From Acanthochromis polyacanthus (lineage: Eukaryota > Chordata > Actinopteri > Pomacentridae), in the NCBI RefSeq assembly GCF_021347895.1, contig NC_067114.1:27732373-27796372 (forward strand): a stretch of 64,000 bases of DNA, read 5' to 3'. This document shows positions 33,380-46,404 of the stretch, piece by piece. The notes below the pieces were generated by a model. It ran no database searches, was not told the DNA's origin, and saw nothing but the letters and a program-made list of their open reading frames with translations. Numbering within the stretch: position 1 is the stretch's first letter; every line of letters starts with the position of its first letter. Both the position numbers and the translations under genes were made by a program.

Positions 33380-36300
33380 AGAGCACATTGCATAACGAGA
33401 GTCAGTCACAGTGCAGCAACGGTGAGTGTAAATGTGCTTAAAACCTCGCTCAAGTACAGAATAACTAAGGAAATAATGGAATCTGGAGACCTCAAAGCCG
33501 CTATGTAAATGTGTGCTGGCATGTTGTTCTACGTAGGGGAGAACAGGAGCATTGTGCATGAGTCGAGACAAAACATTTAATTGCACTTTTGTATTTAAAT
33601 TAACTGAGTACTGCCTTCACTTCCATGTTATGCTACATTATTACTAATGCACAAATGTAAATCAAATTAAGACTTAAAATGAGGTTCTTCTTGACCTTTT
33701 TTAAAAAAAATTACACTTAAACCACCTCAGTTTCTGAATGTCTTCTTATCAATAGACTTTAATGTATCATAACCTCCTCACATGAAGGTCCCGGTTGAAG
33801 CCCCCCAGCCAACTGTGCACAGAGAAGCCTTTAGTATCCACTCAGTTACTGCAGCAGAACATCTCAGACAAGTGTGTGACCCAAAATGACTCTGCAAACA
33901 TTCAAAGAGCATTGAAAACACCGACTCCGACGTTGAATAGCGTGCATTACACTACTATTGCCAGGTGTAATGATGTGCTGTATTCCACTTTTTGGGCTAA
34001 CCACTGTACCTCGACCTGCCTCATCTTTTAGTCGTTCAGTGACACTAAGAAGCAGAGATGAAGAATTTCTCCTCTCCAAATCAGGAGAGACTTCCTAACT
34101 GAAATACACCACATTTTCTGCCCCTTGATTGCATTACATTCAGAGTTACAGGCTTCTGTTGGTGGAGAAAGTGCTTTCTCTTGCTCTTATATAATAAATC
34201 TGGCCCTGCTGGCTTGTTGAATGTTGGCCTGAGCTCTTGTAAAAATTGTGGCTTATGTGTTAGATGGGCTTGACACGAGTCAGAAACACAATTAGAAACC
34301 TTAAACGAGTGAAAAAAGAAAGGATCTGCTTTTAATAAAATTCTAAGGTTTGAATTGTTCTTTAAAGAGGTGACATACTGAATATTTTGTTGTTGTTGTT
34401 TGTTTGTTTGTTTGTTTTACCAAAGGACTGAAGATTTCTGAACTTGATCCTGACAGAATTAGAATTTTGAGAAACATTTATTTTTTTATACAGTTGGGAG
34501 TGAACAGAATATTAGCCACCTGTGGCTTCAGTCCAGATCCCTCACATCAGTCAGACTCAGAACTCTTTGTCTCTCTGTTTTACATTCTGCTCTGTCATGT
34601 CTCTTCCTCATTTTCTTCCATCTTGTGCCAATTTGCGTCGTCAGACTACATCCTCTCATCATTGATCTCCTGTCCAACTTCTAGGGGCCTGGGGTGCCTC
34701 ACTCCACTTCTCTGTCTGTTTCTCTTTTTTATTTCTCTTTTCCCTTTAGTCCACTTCACTTCAAACTAATCTCAATCAAATCCATCTCAGTGCTAAAACG
34801 AATATGGCTAAATAATTGAAAGTTATCTTCTAATAATGTGAATGAATAGCTACTATGTAACAATACTGCTCAAATTTCTCTCCATCCATCCTGCCTTGAT
34901 CCATCTTTTCTCCAGCCCTGATTAGGTTGTTTCCCATCCACTGTGCAGAGTGTAGCACTCTGTGGCTAATTGGCAAGTTCAATCAGGGAGACAAATGAAG
35001 AGAAGAGACATTGACCTTTCAGAGGTAGTCACTGCTCTCCTGCCTTTTCACTTGTCTTCTTTTCCTCTCATTTTGTGCTACATCTTTCCTTTGCTCTTTG
35101 CATCTTTGCTTCTCTTATACTCCCCTTTTCCTTTTTCATCTAACCTCTCCTAAATGTGTCTTCCCCTCCTTGTCTCCTGCCCTGCTTCTTCTCTTTTCTT
35201 CTCTTCCCACTGCAAGAAACGAGTTGCCAGTCATTCCAATTTATTTTGACAACTTATTCTCTGGCTTGTCAGAAGAAAATTACAGCATACATACATGCTC
35301 ACACACTTTTCTTGTGTGCGCTCGCACTGTATGTGTCTATTTTCACTGCCTCCCACAGCTAAAAACCCACAGCTCCTCACATCCAACTACTCAGGGAGGG
35401 ACGCAATGGTCCAGAGCAGAACAATGGTTGCCTCCATGGTGTGGTGGAGTCGTTTATCTGTTTGAAGCCCAAGCTTGTCCCACTTATTTTCCATCTGACC
35501 CGTCAACCGTGACTGATGGTGCAACCACACCACGTTGGGGTCTACATTATAGCATGACCTCTCTGTGTCAAGCACACTGGCTAATGGCTGCTGTGATGTC
35601 ATTTATCACCACTGCGGGCTGACAAATGTGAATGATTGGGCAGAGCTTGAACATACTTATGCATGTGTGCACATGTGTACCACACAGCTATAAGTGCAAA
35701 CGCATGAAAATACTTGATGGTGACAGCGGGACTTTATACAGTTGTTAGTGCAACCACCGACATGTTCATCATGACAATAAACTCTAGCAGTGCTCCTATA
35801 GGATGATAAATAAATAAATAAATAAACACCCTCTTCAAGCTTAACATTTTTGTTTGTTTGCAAAAGAAAATGCAATTATATCAGCATTTTTCTGAAGTAA
35901 CAATTAGCGGAATTTTCCTGTCTGTTTTGCTGTGGTGTGTAAGCAAGTGCTGCACAATGATACGTCAGCCTCTAGACAGCTCATTAAAGCCTGTACATTT
36001 GCTGCACTCTGCATCTTCACAGAGAAAAAAACCATGTGCCGCACCAAAAAAACGGATGCATTTTATCATTCAATAAGTTAAATAGAGGATGAATAAACAG
36101 AATAAATGAAGCAGATGAAGTGATGATCAGTGCATGCACTTGGTCACTTCTGTATTTATATTCTGCACAGAGTTCAGCATGTTGACTTTGACATGTAAAT
36201 TTGAAGTTTTTAACACTTGCAAAATATCATGCTGAGGCTTAGGGGATATAAAGAACCAGAGAGTTCAGAGTGGAGAAAGAAATCATTGTCATGGTTACAC

Positions 36301-36935
36301 CTAAGACAGCCATTCAAAGCAAAATATAAAAACTCCACTTGGTGTATTAGATACAAACAAAACCGCAGCACACACAAAAAAATTCAGTTTTTCAAGTTTT
36401 AAAAAGTGTGTACCTGTAAAATACTGGAATTCAAAGACATAAAAATAATTTGCTTTACACAGTAATTTGTGTCCAACATTGTGTCTGTTGGCCCTAAGTC
36501 TGATTTACGTTATCAAAGAGAAACTTTCCACTTTCAACTGATGAATGTGAAAACAGCCTTTTAGCGGCTAACCCTGAACATACTGTACATCATATATTAT
36601 TTGTTACAGAGAGGCAATACTAATCAAAACGCATACTTCAGTGAAAAGGGACTCTGAGAAACTGTCAGCTTTGTGAGATGTTTTATTTCTGGTTGTGTGT
36701 GGAGTGTTGGTTTAAAATGCTTCATCAGAAACTTAGAAATCCAGACAGAATTAAACTTTTATATCTTATCTCCATATCAGTCAAACTATGAGCCCTTTGT
36801 TTCCCTGCTTTATATTGTACTCTGTCGTTTCTCATTGCCTTCCCTCCTTCTCTTGCCAATTTGCATCATCAGTTTGGGGTGTTGACAAGACATAGTCATT
36901 TTTAGTGAACTCAGATGCTCTAGTTGCAGCTGCTA
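33380..36935. other. 3.5 kb of non-coding DNA with a diverged repeated segment
   Basis: A (TTG)n/(TTTG)n tract lies at 34389-34417. About 34550-34650 and 36775-36875 are similar to each other in the same orientation, sharing TCAGTCA, CTTTGT, CTCTGTC and the GCCAATTTGC end. No domain was found in the longer frames (34404-34769 and 35098-35622). Confidence 0.5.
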
Positions 36936-36939
36936 GGTA

Positions 36940-38560
36940 CAGTGGTGGAAAAAAAAAGTTTTTGGACACCCTTAAAAATTTGCACAGTCTCAAATATTAT
37001 CATGAAATACTTGCAGAAATATCTTTTTTTGTGTGTTTCAAAAGGTATGGCTGTATTAGACAGACACAAACAAAGACAATGCTATTTTTTTTCTTATTAT
37101 TTACAAGAAAAACTAACAAAACTAAATCTTGACAGTTTCAATATGTCAGTTCTCAACATTGTCACTATCAAAGACAACAAATAACAGAGAATGTGTTCAA
37201 AACAGATCAAAAAATAAATAAACCATCTCATCATTAAATTAGTATTTAGTAGTCCTGCCATTTGCACACAGTAGAACTCTAATCCTGGGTGGCATATTCC
37301 CCACAAGCCTTTCACACTGTTGAGGGGTAATCTTGTCCCATTTTTCTTGAACTACTGCTTTTAACTCTTCTAAATTCTTTGGTTTACGCTTTAAAACAGA
37401 CCCTTGGATAATCCACCACAGATTTTCAATGGGGCTCATGTCTTGGGATTGAGCTGGCCACTCTACTAAAGCTTGGATACTGAGCTATTGCAACCAAGTT
37501 CTGCTAGCCTTGATATGTGGCAAGGGGCGTTATCTTATTGAAACATCCAGTTTTGACCTTGACGGAACAGTGCACATGCAAAAGGGAGCATGCGAGTCTT
37601 GAGAATGGCACAGTATTTGACAGAGTTCAGTGTGTCATCACAGACAGTGAGATGACCAACACCAGCAGCACTCATGAACTTTCACACCATGATACTGCCT
37701 CCACCATGCTTGACAGTAGGTACCGTACATGCTAGGGAAAATGCTTTGCCTGGCCTTCTGCATACTCTCACATTAGCAGGAAGAAGATAAAGCTGGAAAC
37801 TGGACTCATCTGACCACAGAATCTTCTTCCAGTTCCTGACTGTCCAGTTCTTGTGTGCTTAGACCCAAAGACGCCAAGCTAGCCTTTGTCTCTCATTGAT
37901 CAGGGACTTCTTGACAGCCTTGTAGGACCTTAAACCATGATCTAAAAATCGGCCATGTACAGTGTGTGTGAAACACCGGACACTAGTTTGGACCACTGCT
38001 GCTGAAGCTCCTGTGGTGTCATTCAGCAGTTTTCCCTGCACATGTGGATCAGGATGCATTCATTTCTTGCTGAAGAAACACTTTGATGCCCAGTTCTTGG
38101 TTTGTCTTCCAAGCTCTTAGTTCATCTGAATCTCTGCAGAGTGTATCCAACTGCTGAAGGACTGCATCTGCACTTCTGGTGGCAGCTGTACCCTTCCTGA
38201 CTGAGAATCTGTATCTTCAGACGTGTTTCCTGTGTAAGGCTACTTGTTTTAGCCATTTTTGTCTCTGAAGAACTTTTAAATGTGCTGCCTTTATATAGAC
38301 ACAAAGAATGGCAACAAAATTTGTGTCTTTTAATAAAAAGCACGACCTTCATTAGTGGATCGCTGGTAACAAAAGACCCACGACTCAAAATTTGTTATGT
38401 ATTTTTGTGGAACCAATGAATTTTAAGTTTTTAATGGCTTTTTCAGGAATTTGACTGCACCTGTGACTGCACTAGAATTTGCATTTAAAGACCTAAGAGT
38501 GATTCTTAATGCTGTATTTCACAAATGCATGAGGTGTCCGAAAACCTTTTTCCACCACTG
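36940..38560 (-). mobile_element. Tc1-like transposon, full-length but decayed (1,621 bp)
   Basis: Inverted ends CAGTGGTGGAAAAA and TTTTTCCACCACTG, extended inward by GTTTTTGGACACC / GGTGTCCGAAAAC, bounded by TA at 36938-36939 and 38561-38562. The length is typical of a complete Tc1 element. A shorter relative with the same ends lies at 55349-55737. Confidence 0.92.
37239..38268 (-). pseudogene. Tc1-like transposase remnant, minus strand
   Basis: The protein starts near 38257 with MAKTSSLTQETRLKIQILSQ (first DNA-binding helix), continues through GYTLQRFR-type sequence after a frameshift, and a middle block at 37859-38059 carries TSVRCFTHTVHGRFLDHGL and KAVKKSLINERQRLAW. The C-terminus is at 37239-37439, MSPIENLWWIIQGSVLKRKP, in which S-P-I-E-N-L-W is the Tc1 block holding the last catalytic acidic residue. 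The blocks lie in different frames, so the gene is inactive. Confidence 0.88.
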
Positions 38561-38562
38561 TA

Positions 38563-39828
38563 TATATTCTTCACTTGGGCTATATAACAAAAGAAATACT
38601 CGTCTACCTAAAACCACTGAAAATATGCATTTACTTATAAGTGTGCAGTCAAGCTTTTTCAGAATAATACAAATCCAGGTTAATGAAGAAAAGTTTATTA
38701 TGCATATAAAAGGTGACTCCCTCAGATGGTGCTTAGTACAAATTATTGCTGCTAAAAGGTTGCATAACACTTTGATAATGTGACTATGATGTTGCGTTTA
38801 ATTATACAGTTCTTCAATCATCTTCAGTAGTGGGAGTGAATGTGCAGCACTGTCGCTTTTTTGCCGAGCATACACCCCCTTAACCTGACATAGTCACCAG
38901 CCATTGCAAACAGATGAATCTTTGCTTCTCCTACATTGGCCGCCCATACTGAAGCATTTCAATTTGACCTTGAGCTGACTGCTGCAGTGATTAGTAAGTG
39001 TCTTGCTGTGAAGTGTCTTCCGAGTGTAAATAGGAGTTTCACTTGTTACGGCTCCGATGTGGCTCTTTTTCACGGTTTAAGAAAAAAAATACAGTCCTTG
39101 ATCCTTGATCCAGCCTCCCAGACACAGCGAGCTCAGACACTTAATGGCCTCGTACAAGGGGCTAAATCCATGGTTCTCTGCGTATGTGTGTGTGATTAGT
39201 TCAAAGCTTTAGTTGCAGAGGGATGAAGAGTCAATACAGTCAGGGGACATCGAACTGTTTGCCCTGTAGATTGCCTTGTTAAACAGCACTTGTCTACCTG
39301 TCAAAATCTCTCCAGACCTTTTATCTGTCTTCTCCAATAGTATCAGCCACTAGTAGAACAGTATATTAGGAGAACAGTCGCCTCTGAACTTCAAAGTGCC
39401 ATGCTTTTTTTTTTTTTTGTTTTGAGGGGGAGATGTCACATTGCTTAAGAGCCCCAGGTGCTGCCGGTTGCGTTTTTGCTTCTTCTTTTTTTTTTCTTTC
39501 TCATGTTGTTTGAAATACGTTCAGTTGGTCCCACAACATTTTGCATCTATTGTCTGATTGTACCGAGTCTCTTGCTGCTTTCTGACGCTGGCCTTTTCTC
39601 ACTGATTGCTTCCCTTCTGCCATGAGATACCTCTTGCGCGCAGCAATCAGGGGAGACAAACTCGACTGTGGATTTCATGGAAGCTCAATTTTTCAAGGCG
39701 CATCAATTTCTCTGGCCCTATTTTTTTTTATTTAATCCATTTTGTTTTCACACTTTCTTCCTCCATCCAGTCACATCGGTTACATTTACATATTCCCTTT
39801 TGCTGAACAGCTCTCTGAAGTGTAGGTG

Positions 39829-39829
<1 letters not shown>
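38563..39829. other. non-coding, nothing recognised
   Basis: Several poly-T runs. No supported exon. Confidence 0.5.

Positions 39830-39830
<1 letters not shown>

Positions 39831-39889
<59 letters not shown>
39831..39889. repeat. (GA)n microsatellite
   Basis: GA run of about 59 bp, a purine-only strand able to form triplex DNA. Confidence 0.96.
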
Positions 39890-39891
<2 letters not shown>

Positions 39892-42800
39892 TATGGCGAA
39901 TGTGAATGTGTGATATCCTGTTCCCCTAAATACATTACTGAAGTGACTGCCCAGCTTCTTTGGAAGAAATAAGATAGAATATGATAATGAAGAAAAAGGC
40001 AAGATAAAATGCTAAATAAAACTCTGACTTTATTACAGACATTGACTCGTTAGTCTCCTGTTGTAATAGAAAAATACCAAATGTCCGTTTGGGGCAACCA
40101 GATACCCACATGGTTATGTAGCATATGACATGGGTGTTAATGCCCTGAGCATTGAATCCTTGGTTTGAATCCCAGCTGGTTGGCCTGTTTGCTGTGCGTC
40201 ATTCCCTTCCTTTCTTTTTCCATATCTCCTGCCTCTCTCTCTCTCCACTCTTCATAAAAATGGCTCAAAATAAATATTAAAGAAATGTGTGTCTGTTTGA
40301 TATGAGCTCTAATTAAATGATCTCTTTCATGCTTGACTGTTTGTGTCTGCATCTTGAATTCAAAGAGTCTAAAATCGTCTTTCCTAATTTGGGGCCATCC
40401 TTTTTATGACATTTTTTCAGCACATTTCTTTTCTGGAATCTGTTGCACCTGTGAACTTGTCATTTGAGGAGATAATAACGTATATTGAGCTCCTGAAAGT
40501 CTTTGATCGAGACATGGTGAGCATTGCCTTCACTACATGGCGAAGGCAGGCATTATTTTTTTAGTTTTTTGATGAGTTAATAAGCAATTTTACATGTTTG
40601 GATTTCATAGTATGTCCTCAGAATGATTTGTTTACACATTGCAGTTGCCTGCACTGCCATCTCATTTTTCCCCCCAGCCAAACAGACAAGAGCCGTAGAG
40701 GAAGAGGAGGTATTTTTAGAGGCGGAAAAATATGAATTTCTGGATCCTACCTTTCTGCACGTTGTTGTGGAAATGTCTGAGACAGCAAGTGACGTGTGAA
40801 CACTCGTGACCCTTCACAATGCATGAGGCAACAAAGACAAATTGATTCCCAGGCGCCTTATAGACTTAGACTTAGACTTAGAATGTAAATCATTTTCACC
40901 ACATATGTCGCACAGTTTGTTATTCAGCTTTCATTACAGTACAGTCCAGAGTATGATATGTTAAAAAAAAAAAAACGGATTCTGCAAAGCAGCTAAAACC
41001 AGAGTTTTTGCATCAACAGCTGTCTTTGGCCCAAGCAGCTGGCAGCTTCTGGCAACTGGTCATCCTGCCAGAGTCCTGATTTGTGTTCCTCTGCTATATG
41101 ATATGTGACCTTGCCTGTGTGCCATAGACTGCCAACTGCATCACCTCTCTTATTTACTAAAAGCTCTGCACAAAAATATATTTCTATGATAAAGTGTTGG
41201 AGCCAATATTCATGTGTTAATCTTATCTCATTCATGTTATTATCTGTTTTGCACTTCAGAGCAGTGGTCCTCCAAGAGATAGAGATCAAACCTGTACAGC
41301 TGTTTGTTATTTTTGAATTATCATTCTTTTTATATTTGTGTTTGTTTACCTGTTTTATAGGTATTATTTGATTTTCCATGACTCACTCGTGTCTCTAAAC
41401 ACAGCTGCTGGTAGCTGGGTGTGTATTCTTCCGATTTAAATTTTTAAAAATTAAATACTAAAAGGGGAAAATTTGGTATGTGCCCAGGGTATGTGTGCTC
41501 TCTTTTCTTTATATGGTTTTATTTTTTGCATTTTTTTTTATGTTTGCTCTTTTGGACAGTAAGTGAAGACACAAACCTAACACAAGGTACATGAGAGGGG
41601 TGTGATGAGCAGCATGCGTATACTAGAGATAGCTGGTCTTTCTTGTCATATTTTCCCTGTTACAGTGAAGGAAGGGTTGCAACTGTGGTTTACAGAAACA
41701 CTGACTGTCAGTGAAACAACAAGGAATGAACAGAGGCGTCCCCTGGTCAAGGCTAAGCTTTCCTTCTCTCACTCATCCCCTCATCTTCCTCCCTTTGCAA
41801 GTTTTGTTTCTCTGCAATAAGGGCATAGCTTCCTCTTTTGCTCCAAAAGGACAAGTTATAATTACTATGAAAGGGGCTATGTCACTTGAACATGAGCATA
41901 TTTTATTTTGAAGAATTTGCTGAAATTATTTTCTCTCGCATGCACGTGTATTCCTCACATCCCATCTGTGTGGTAGAACATAAAACACTAAAAGTGGTTA
42001 GAGACCATCTCAATGCTCCTAAAGGGGGAATAATTCAGGACTAAATATTCAACCATTCTAGTGTTATCTCTCTCTTTTGACTCATAAAACTTAATGAAAG
42101 TGCAGCATTTCATCACTGAAATATCCATTTATGTTAAAAGAGTTGGAAAATACCTATTTTATTTGTCTTTGTTTTGGAGATGAATGAGAGAATTAACACC
42201 TCTCTATTGTCTATGAAATGGAGACAGCAGGTAGTTATCTTAGGTTAAAGAGTGGAAACAGAAACAGCTAACCTGGTTCTTTTTAAAGGTACATTGAAAA
42301 TAAACCAGCCTACGCGCACCTCTAAAAGCTATTCATTAAAATCTTGTGTCTTGTTCCTTTAATCTTTCCACAAAATGAGGAAAGATGGCATTACAGTGAG
42401 GTTTATGTGTTGGAAATACCTCTACACTCGGTGCAGGAACATTGGAAGTAACAACTAACAGAGAAACCTTGGACAGAGTCAGTCAAATTAGGCCAGCTAA
42501 CACAAGAATACAGACAGGACACAAGGTGAAACCTTTACTCTAAGTATCGGCAGTATCAATCTTATGCATTCTAAAAAAGAAAACAAATGCCAGTAAGGAT
42601 ATTTCCAAGTTGATCTCTCCTTCTTTAGTGATTCAAGTGTTCTGTGAAATCTGTGAAAGACCTGAAAGGCCACATGTTCATGATACTATGTACAGCATTC
42701 ATCTTTACTGTCAGCCACCAGTTGTGAGAAATTTTGTAATATTAAAATTATAAACCTACGAAATGTTAATATTAATAAGATGATTAATTTTATGTCAGCA

Positions 42801-44155
42801 AATTATGGGTTCAGATATGGGTTTTGAATAGAAGTTTTTAAAATACCTGGATTTTTTCAGCTCCACGACCAAGTAATTCCTTTTCAGATCTGTTAGTCAT
42901 GTGAACTCAATGACACTGCTGTAAACAAACATGGCTTAAATTACATGTTTTGCAGCTTTTTTGCATAAAAAAGAAAAGTGTTTTTTTAATACTTATCTAC
43001 AGTCCAACAAGTGGCATTAACAGTAACTGGCATTTTCCATATGAGTGATCAGACAGCTGGTGTTACGCCACATTCTGAGACCCATCAGATTCTATGACCT
43101 GTAACAGTGCAATGACAAATTTGCCTTTAGTTACTGTCAGTGTGCCTGGTGCATGCAAAACATCATAGATTTCTTTTTGCTGAAATTTAGTAAATGAGAA
43201 ACTTTAACTAATGCCCTATTCACATGGGATTGCTATTACCTGGGGACGTCCTGATTTTAAAAATTCTAAACAGGCTGTCACATAACAGCTGTTGAAAGAC
43301 AGCAAAGTGTTACTGCATGCTGCCATTTCGTCCATCTAATCATCCTTCGAGATTTCGCTCTTCTGATGGATTTGCTCTTTCTGTGAATGGGTCTCTGTGC
43401 TGTGTAGTGAGAGGAGCCTCCTGAATTAGCACCCCAAATGCTGTTCATACTTTCATGTATAATTGCCAACGCAGCCTTCATAATTCTCAGGAGGGAAAGA
43501 GGCAGAAGAAAGGCACGGAGAAAACAAAAAACCTTGCAAAAACAGAACAAAACCGCATGGGACTAATATTATCACAGAACCTCTGTGTTGGGTGAAATAC
43601 GAAGGGTAATTTGTGGTGGAACTTTTACTGTACAAATCATAGACATGCCAGACTTTCACTGGATTAAGATCATATACAACCTCTAAAATTATTACAAATT
43701 ACTGGAGGTCCCCAGGTAACTCTAGGCAAACTGAATAGGTCTTGATTTTATTTTCACTGTGTTGTGTTTATCTTTGGAAGCTGCACCTAAAGGTCATTAT
43801 TCATGAAAGTTTTTATTAGTGTGATTGTTGTGGTTATCTCGTATGTGGTCCTGAAATCACAATTTCAGTTATTCAGATAACATAATTAGAAACTACCTTC
43901 TCAGTCCCTCTCTATTTATTGATTAAATGTCTTAAAACTAATATATGTGTATCAAAGTTACACATTTAGATGTTCCTTCCATGAAAAATCCTTTACACCT
44001 AGTGCTATCAAATTTTGTTTTGTTTCCTCGGATTCCTCAGCATTTCTGTTTCTGACACTGTCATTAAGGTAGCAATGCTCTGCCATGACACTGACTACTT
44101 ATTTTCCTCACCTTCCTTTTATTAACTCACAACTTTAAAAGATTCAGTGAGATTT
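39890..44155. other. 4.3 kb of non-coding DNA
   Basis: AT-rich intron-like sequence. A (TAGACT)n-like stutter lies at 40860-40882 and resembles the tail of a fish LINE repeat. Frames up to 128 codons (40993-41379, minus) show no domain. Confidence 0.5.
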
Positions 44156-44160
44156 GACAG

Positions 44161-44703
44161 CCCGATCTCACGAGGATTCGTGAAACTGTCACGTAAATTT
44201 TTGTTTCGGTTTCGTGCGCACCAACATGATTTCGTCATGTTTTTCGTGCCGCTCACCACGAAATGCACACCAATGTATTTTAAACGGCGGACTTTTCGTG
44301 CCACTCAGAACGTATTTCAAAAGAATGGCTATATTATATTTTTAATGTAAAACCGTGGCGAATCCAATGCTATATTTTGCATGACATTGTCCCTAAACAT
44401 AACCCTAACCATAATCCTAACCATAACCTAACCATAAGCCGGTGCTACACTTACCAATTTGCATAGGAATTTCAAGAATGTCCGGCGGCCGGCGGTCGCA
44501 AACGCAATCACACAAGCAGTATACGCCGATGGACAGCTTAGATCGTCATGAATCCGCCGGTATAAACCACTTTCAGATGTGATTACCACAGCGAAAAACA
44601 TTTCGTGGTGAGCGGCACGAAAAACATGACGAAATCGTGTTGGTGCGCACGAAACCGAAACTAAAACTTACGTGACAGTTTCACGAATCCCCGTGAGACC
44701 GGG
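44161..44703. mobile_element. fold-back element with 104-bp arms and a captured fragment
   Basis: Arms 44161-44264 and 44600-44703 are inverted copies (TCACGAGGATTCGTGAAACT on the left; TTCACGAATCCCCGTGAGAC on the right). The interior includes ACATAACCCTAACCATAATC-like telomeric stutter (44397-44437). A block at 44437-44592 is the reverse complement of 59683-59818, the right part of another element in this window. No protein is encoded. Confidence 0.8.
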
Positions 44704-44709
44704 TTGGAT

Positions 44710-45545
44710 TTGAAAGGCGTTGAATTGAATTTTTGTGTTTGGAACTGAAGTTCTACTAAATGTTATTAAACTCCATCACTGTCAGCAAAAAAAGAAATAG
44801 TTTTTTTTTGACCCTTGTAAACTTTTGATTCTTGCCAAAACTTAGTTTGGGAGACATATTTGCTTTTGAAGTTATTGAAAAATTCCCCCAGACATCATTG
44901 TCTCTTATCTGTTGCTGCAAGCTGAACTTTGAATGGCACCACAAGACATGTAAAAATGTTAAAATCACTTTTGGTTTCGCTTCTAATGGTCGCTCCATTG
45001 TTCAGAATAATTAGAGGCTTTTTAAATGTCATAGAGCCATCAGCATGATGCTGTAATTAAAAAAGAAAAACCTTTATGAGTGCCGTAATGAATTGGCTAA
45101 GTCATTACCATCATCGCTAAACAGGCTTTGTTCCCTCACTGACTGTGTGTGTGCGAACATGCTGTCGTTTGTTTAATGAATCACATTGGACTGTCTGTCC
45201 TTGGATAAGTATAATGAAGGTTTGATATATCAAATTATGAATATTTGGTGACATGTTTTGGTTCTTGTCATCCCCCGCATTTTTTGTCCTTCATTTACTG
45301 TACAGTTGACTTAGCGTTTGTTAAGACACTCAACAATTAATAAACTTTTGCCAACTGCATAACTTTTTCTGTCAATGACTTATACTTCTAAATATGGAAC
45401 TGCCTGTTTTGAAAATATGAGTGATTGTAGTCACCTGTAGAAGGAAGACTTCCATCTCATGTCCGAGTCCAGGAAACAGATCATGGCACACAAAGTGCAA
45501 CAGTGGTTCTTATCGCCTGCTAACCAGTCAGATCCTCTTCCAATA
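44710..45545. other. non-coding, nothing recognised
   Basis: No supported exon or repeat. Confidence 0.5.
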
Positions 45546-45554
45546 AAGAGATGA

Positions 45555-45559
45555 ATCAG

Positions 45560-45592
<33 letters not shown>

Positions 45593-45690
45593 CTTTATTT
45601 ATATAGCATGATTCATACAATGAAATTGCACCACAAAGCACAGGTCTTGCGAAGTGATGATAGGAAAATAAAAAAGTTCAGAAGAAACAG
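45555..45690. repeat. dispersed repeat tail, (CAAT)n start
   Basis: (TCAA)n followed by ACTTTATTTATATAGCATGA and a CACAAAGCACAGGTCTTGC-like stretch. This is the inverse of the LINE/SINE tail motif that ends with ATATAAATAAAGTTTGATTG in fish. Confidence 0.6.
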
Positions 45691-45694
45691 TTAG

Positions 45695-46395
45695 TGCCAA
45701 ATGAAATTTCAGTATCTGAGGATTAAAAAGATGTAAAGAAATACATTTCTTGATGAGGGAAGAAATCACATTTTGAAAATTATGTCTTTTTCGGTCAAAA
45801 TGACACTATTTTGAGATTTTTTGTAAAGGCTGGTTTTGTAAATTTATCACCTAGAAAGTCATTTAAATCATAAAAATAGATTTTATTAGGGTTACTGAAA
45901 TTTAATATCTCCACATGTTTTTGACTTCATTCAGTTCAGAGGTGACCGTGTATGCATAGAAGGTCTACGTGTCGACAAAACCGAAATATCAGCTATCACT
46001 GTTTGATGAGGAATATTTAAGGTTTATCCAAAAGCCATCCAGACATGATCTACAAGTAATAATCACAAATTGATATTTTTGTGGTTGTGTTTGTGCTTAT
46101 ATTCTATGCACATTATTCCAAGTGAGCTTTAACCTCTGCAGGGGAAATTTATGAGTTGCATTGTGACCAAATCAGCAGCGATCTAATAACTAACTATCTG
46201 CAAGGTATCAGGGGCAGTTGCTTTACATGTCACTTACTGTGGTATACAATACGAAATATCCATTTTGTCAGTTGATGAGAGGAGAAGGCTGTAAATCAAC
46301 TTTTTTTCAACAACAGTTGTTTTTAAGGGGAGATAAACAGAAAGTGACTGATATCCACCTCAGTCAACACGCCACTAGCTAAAACTCATGATGAA
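45695..46395. other. non-coding, nothing recognised
   Basis: No supported exon or repeat. Confidence 0.45.
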
Positions 46396-46404
46396 AATCG
46401 ATCT

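Noticed and set aside
35200..35340. Strong polypyrimidine tract followed by a peptide NELPVIPIYFDNLFSGLSEE that resembles a cadherin repeat start
   Set aside because: The resemblance is limited to about 20 residues. In the phase required by the upstream donor the reading is unrelated, and the frame soon becomes nonsense. Judged coincidental.
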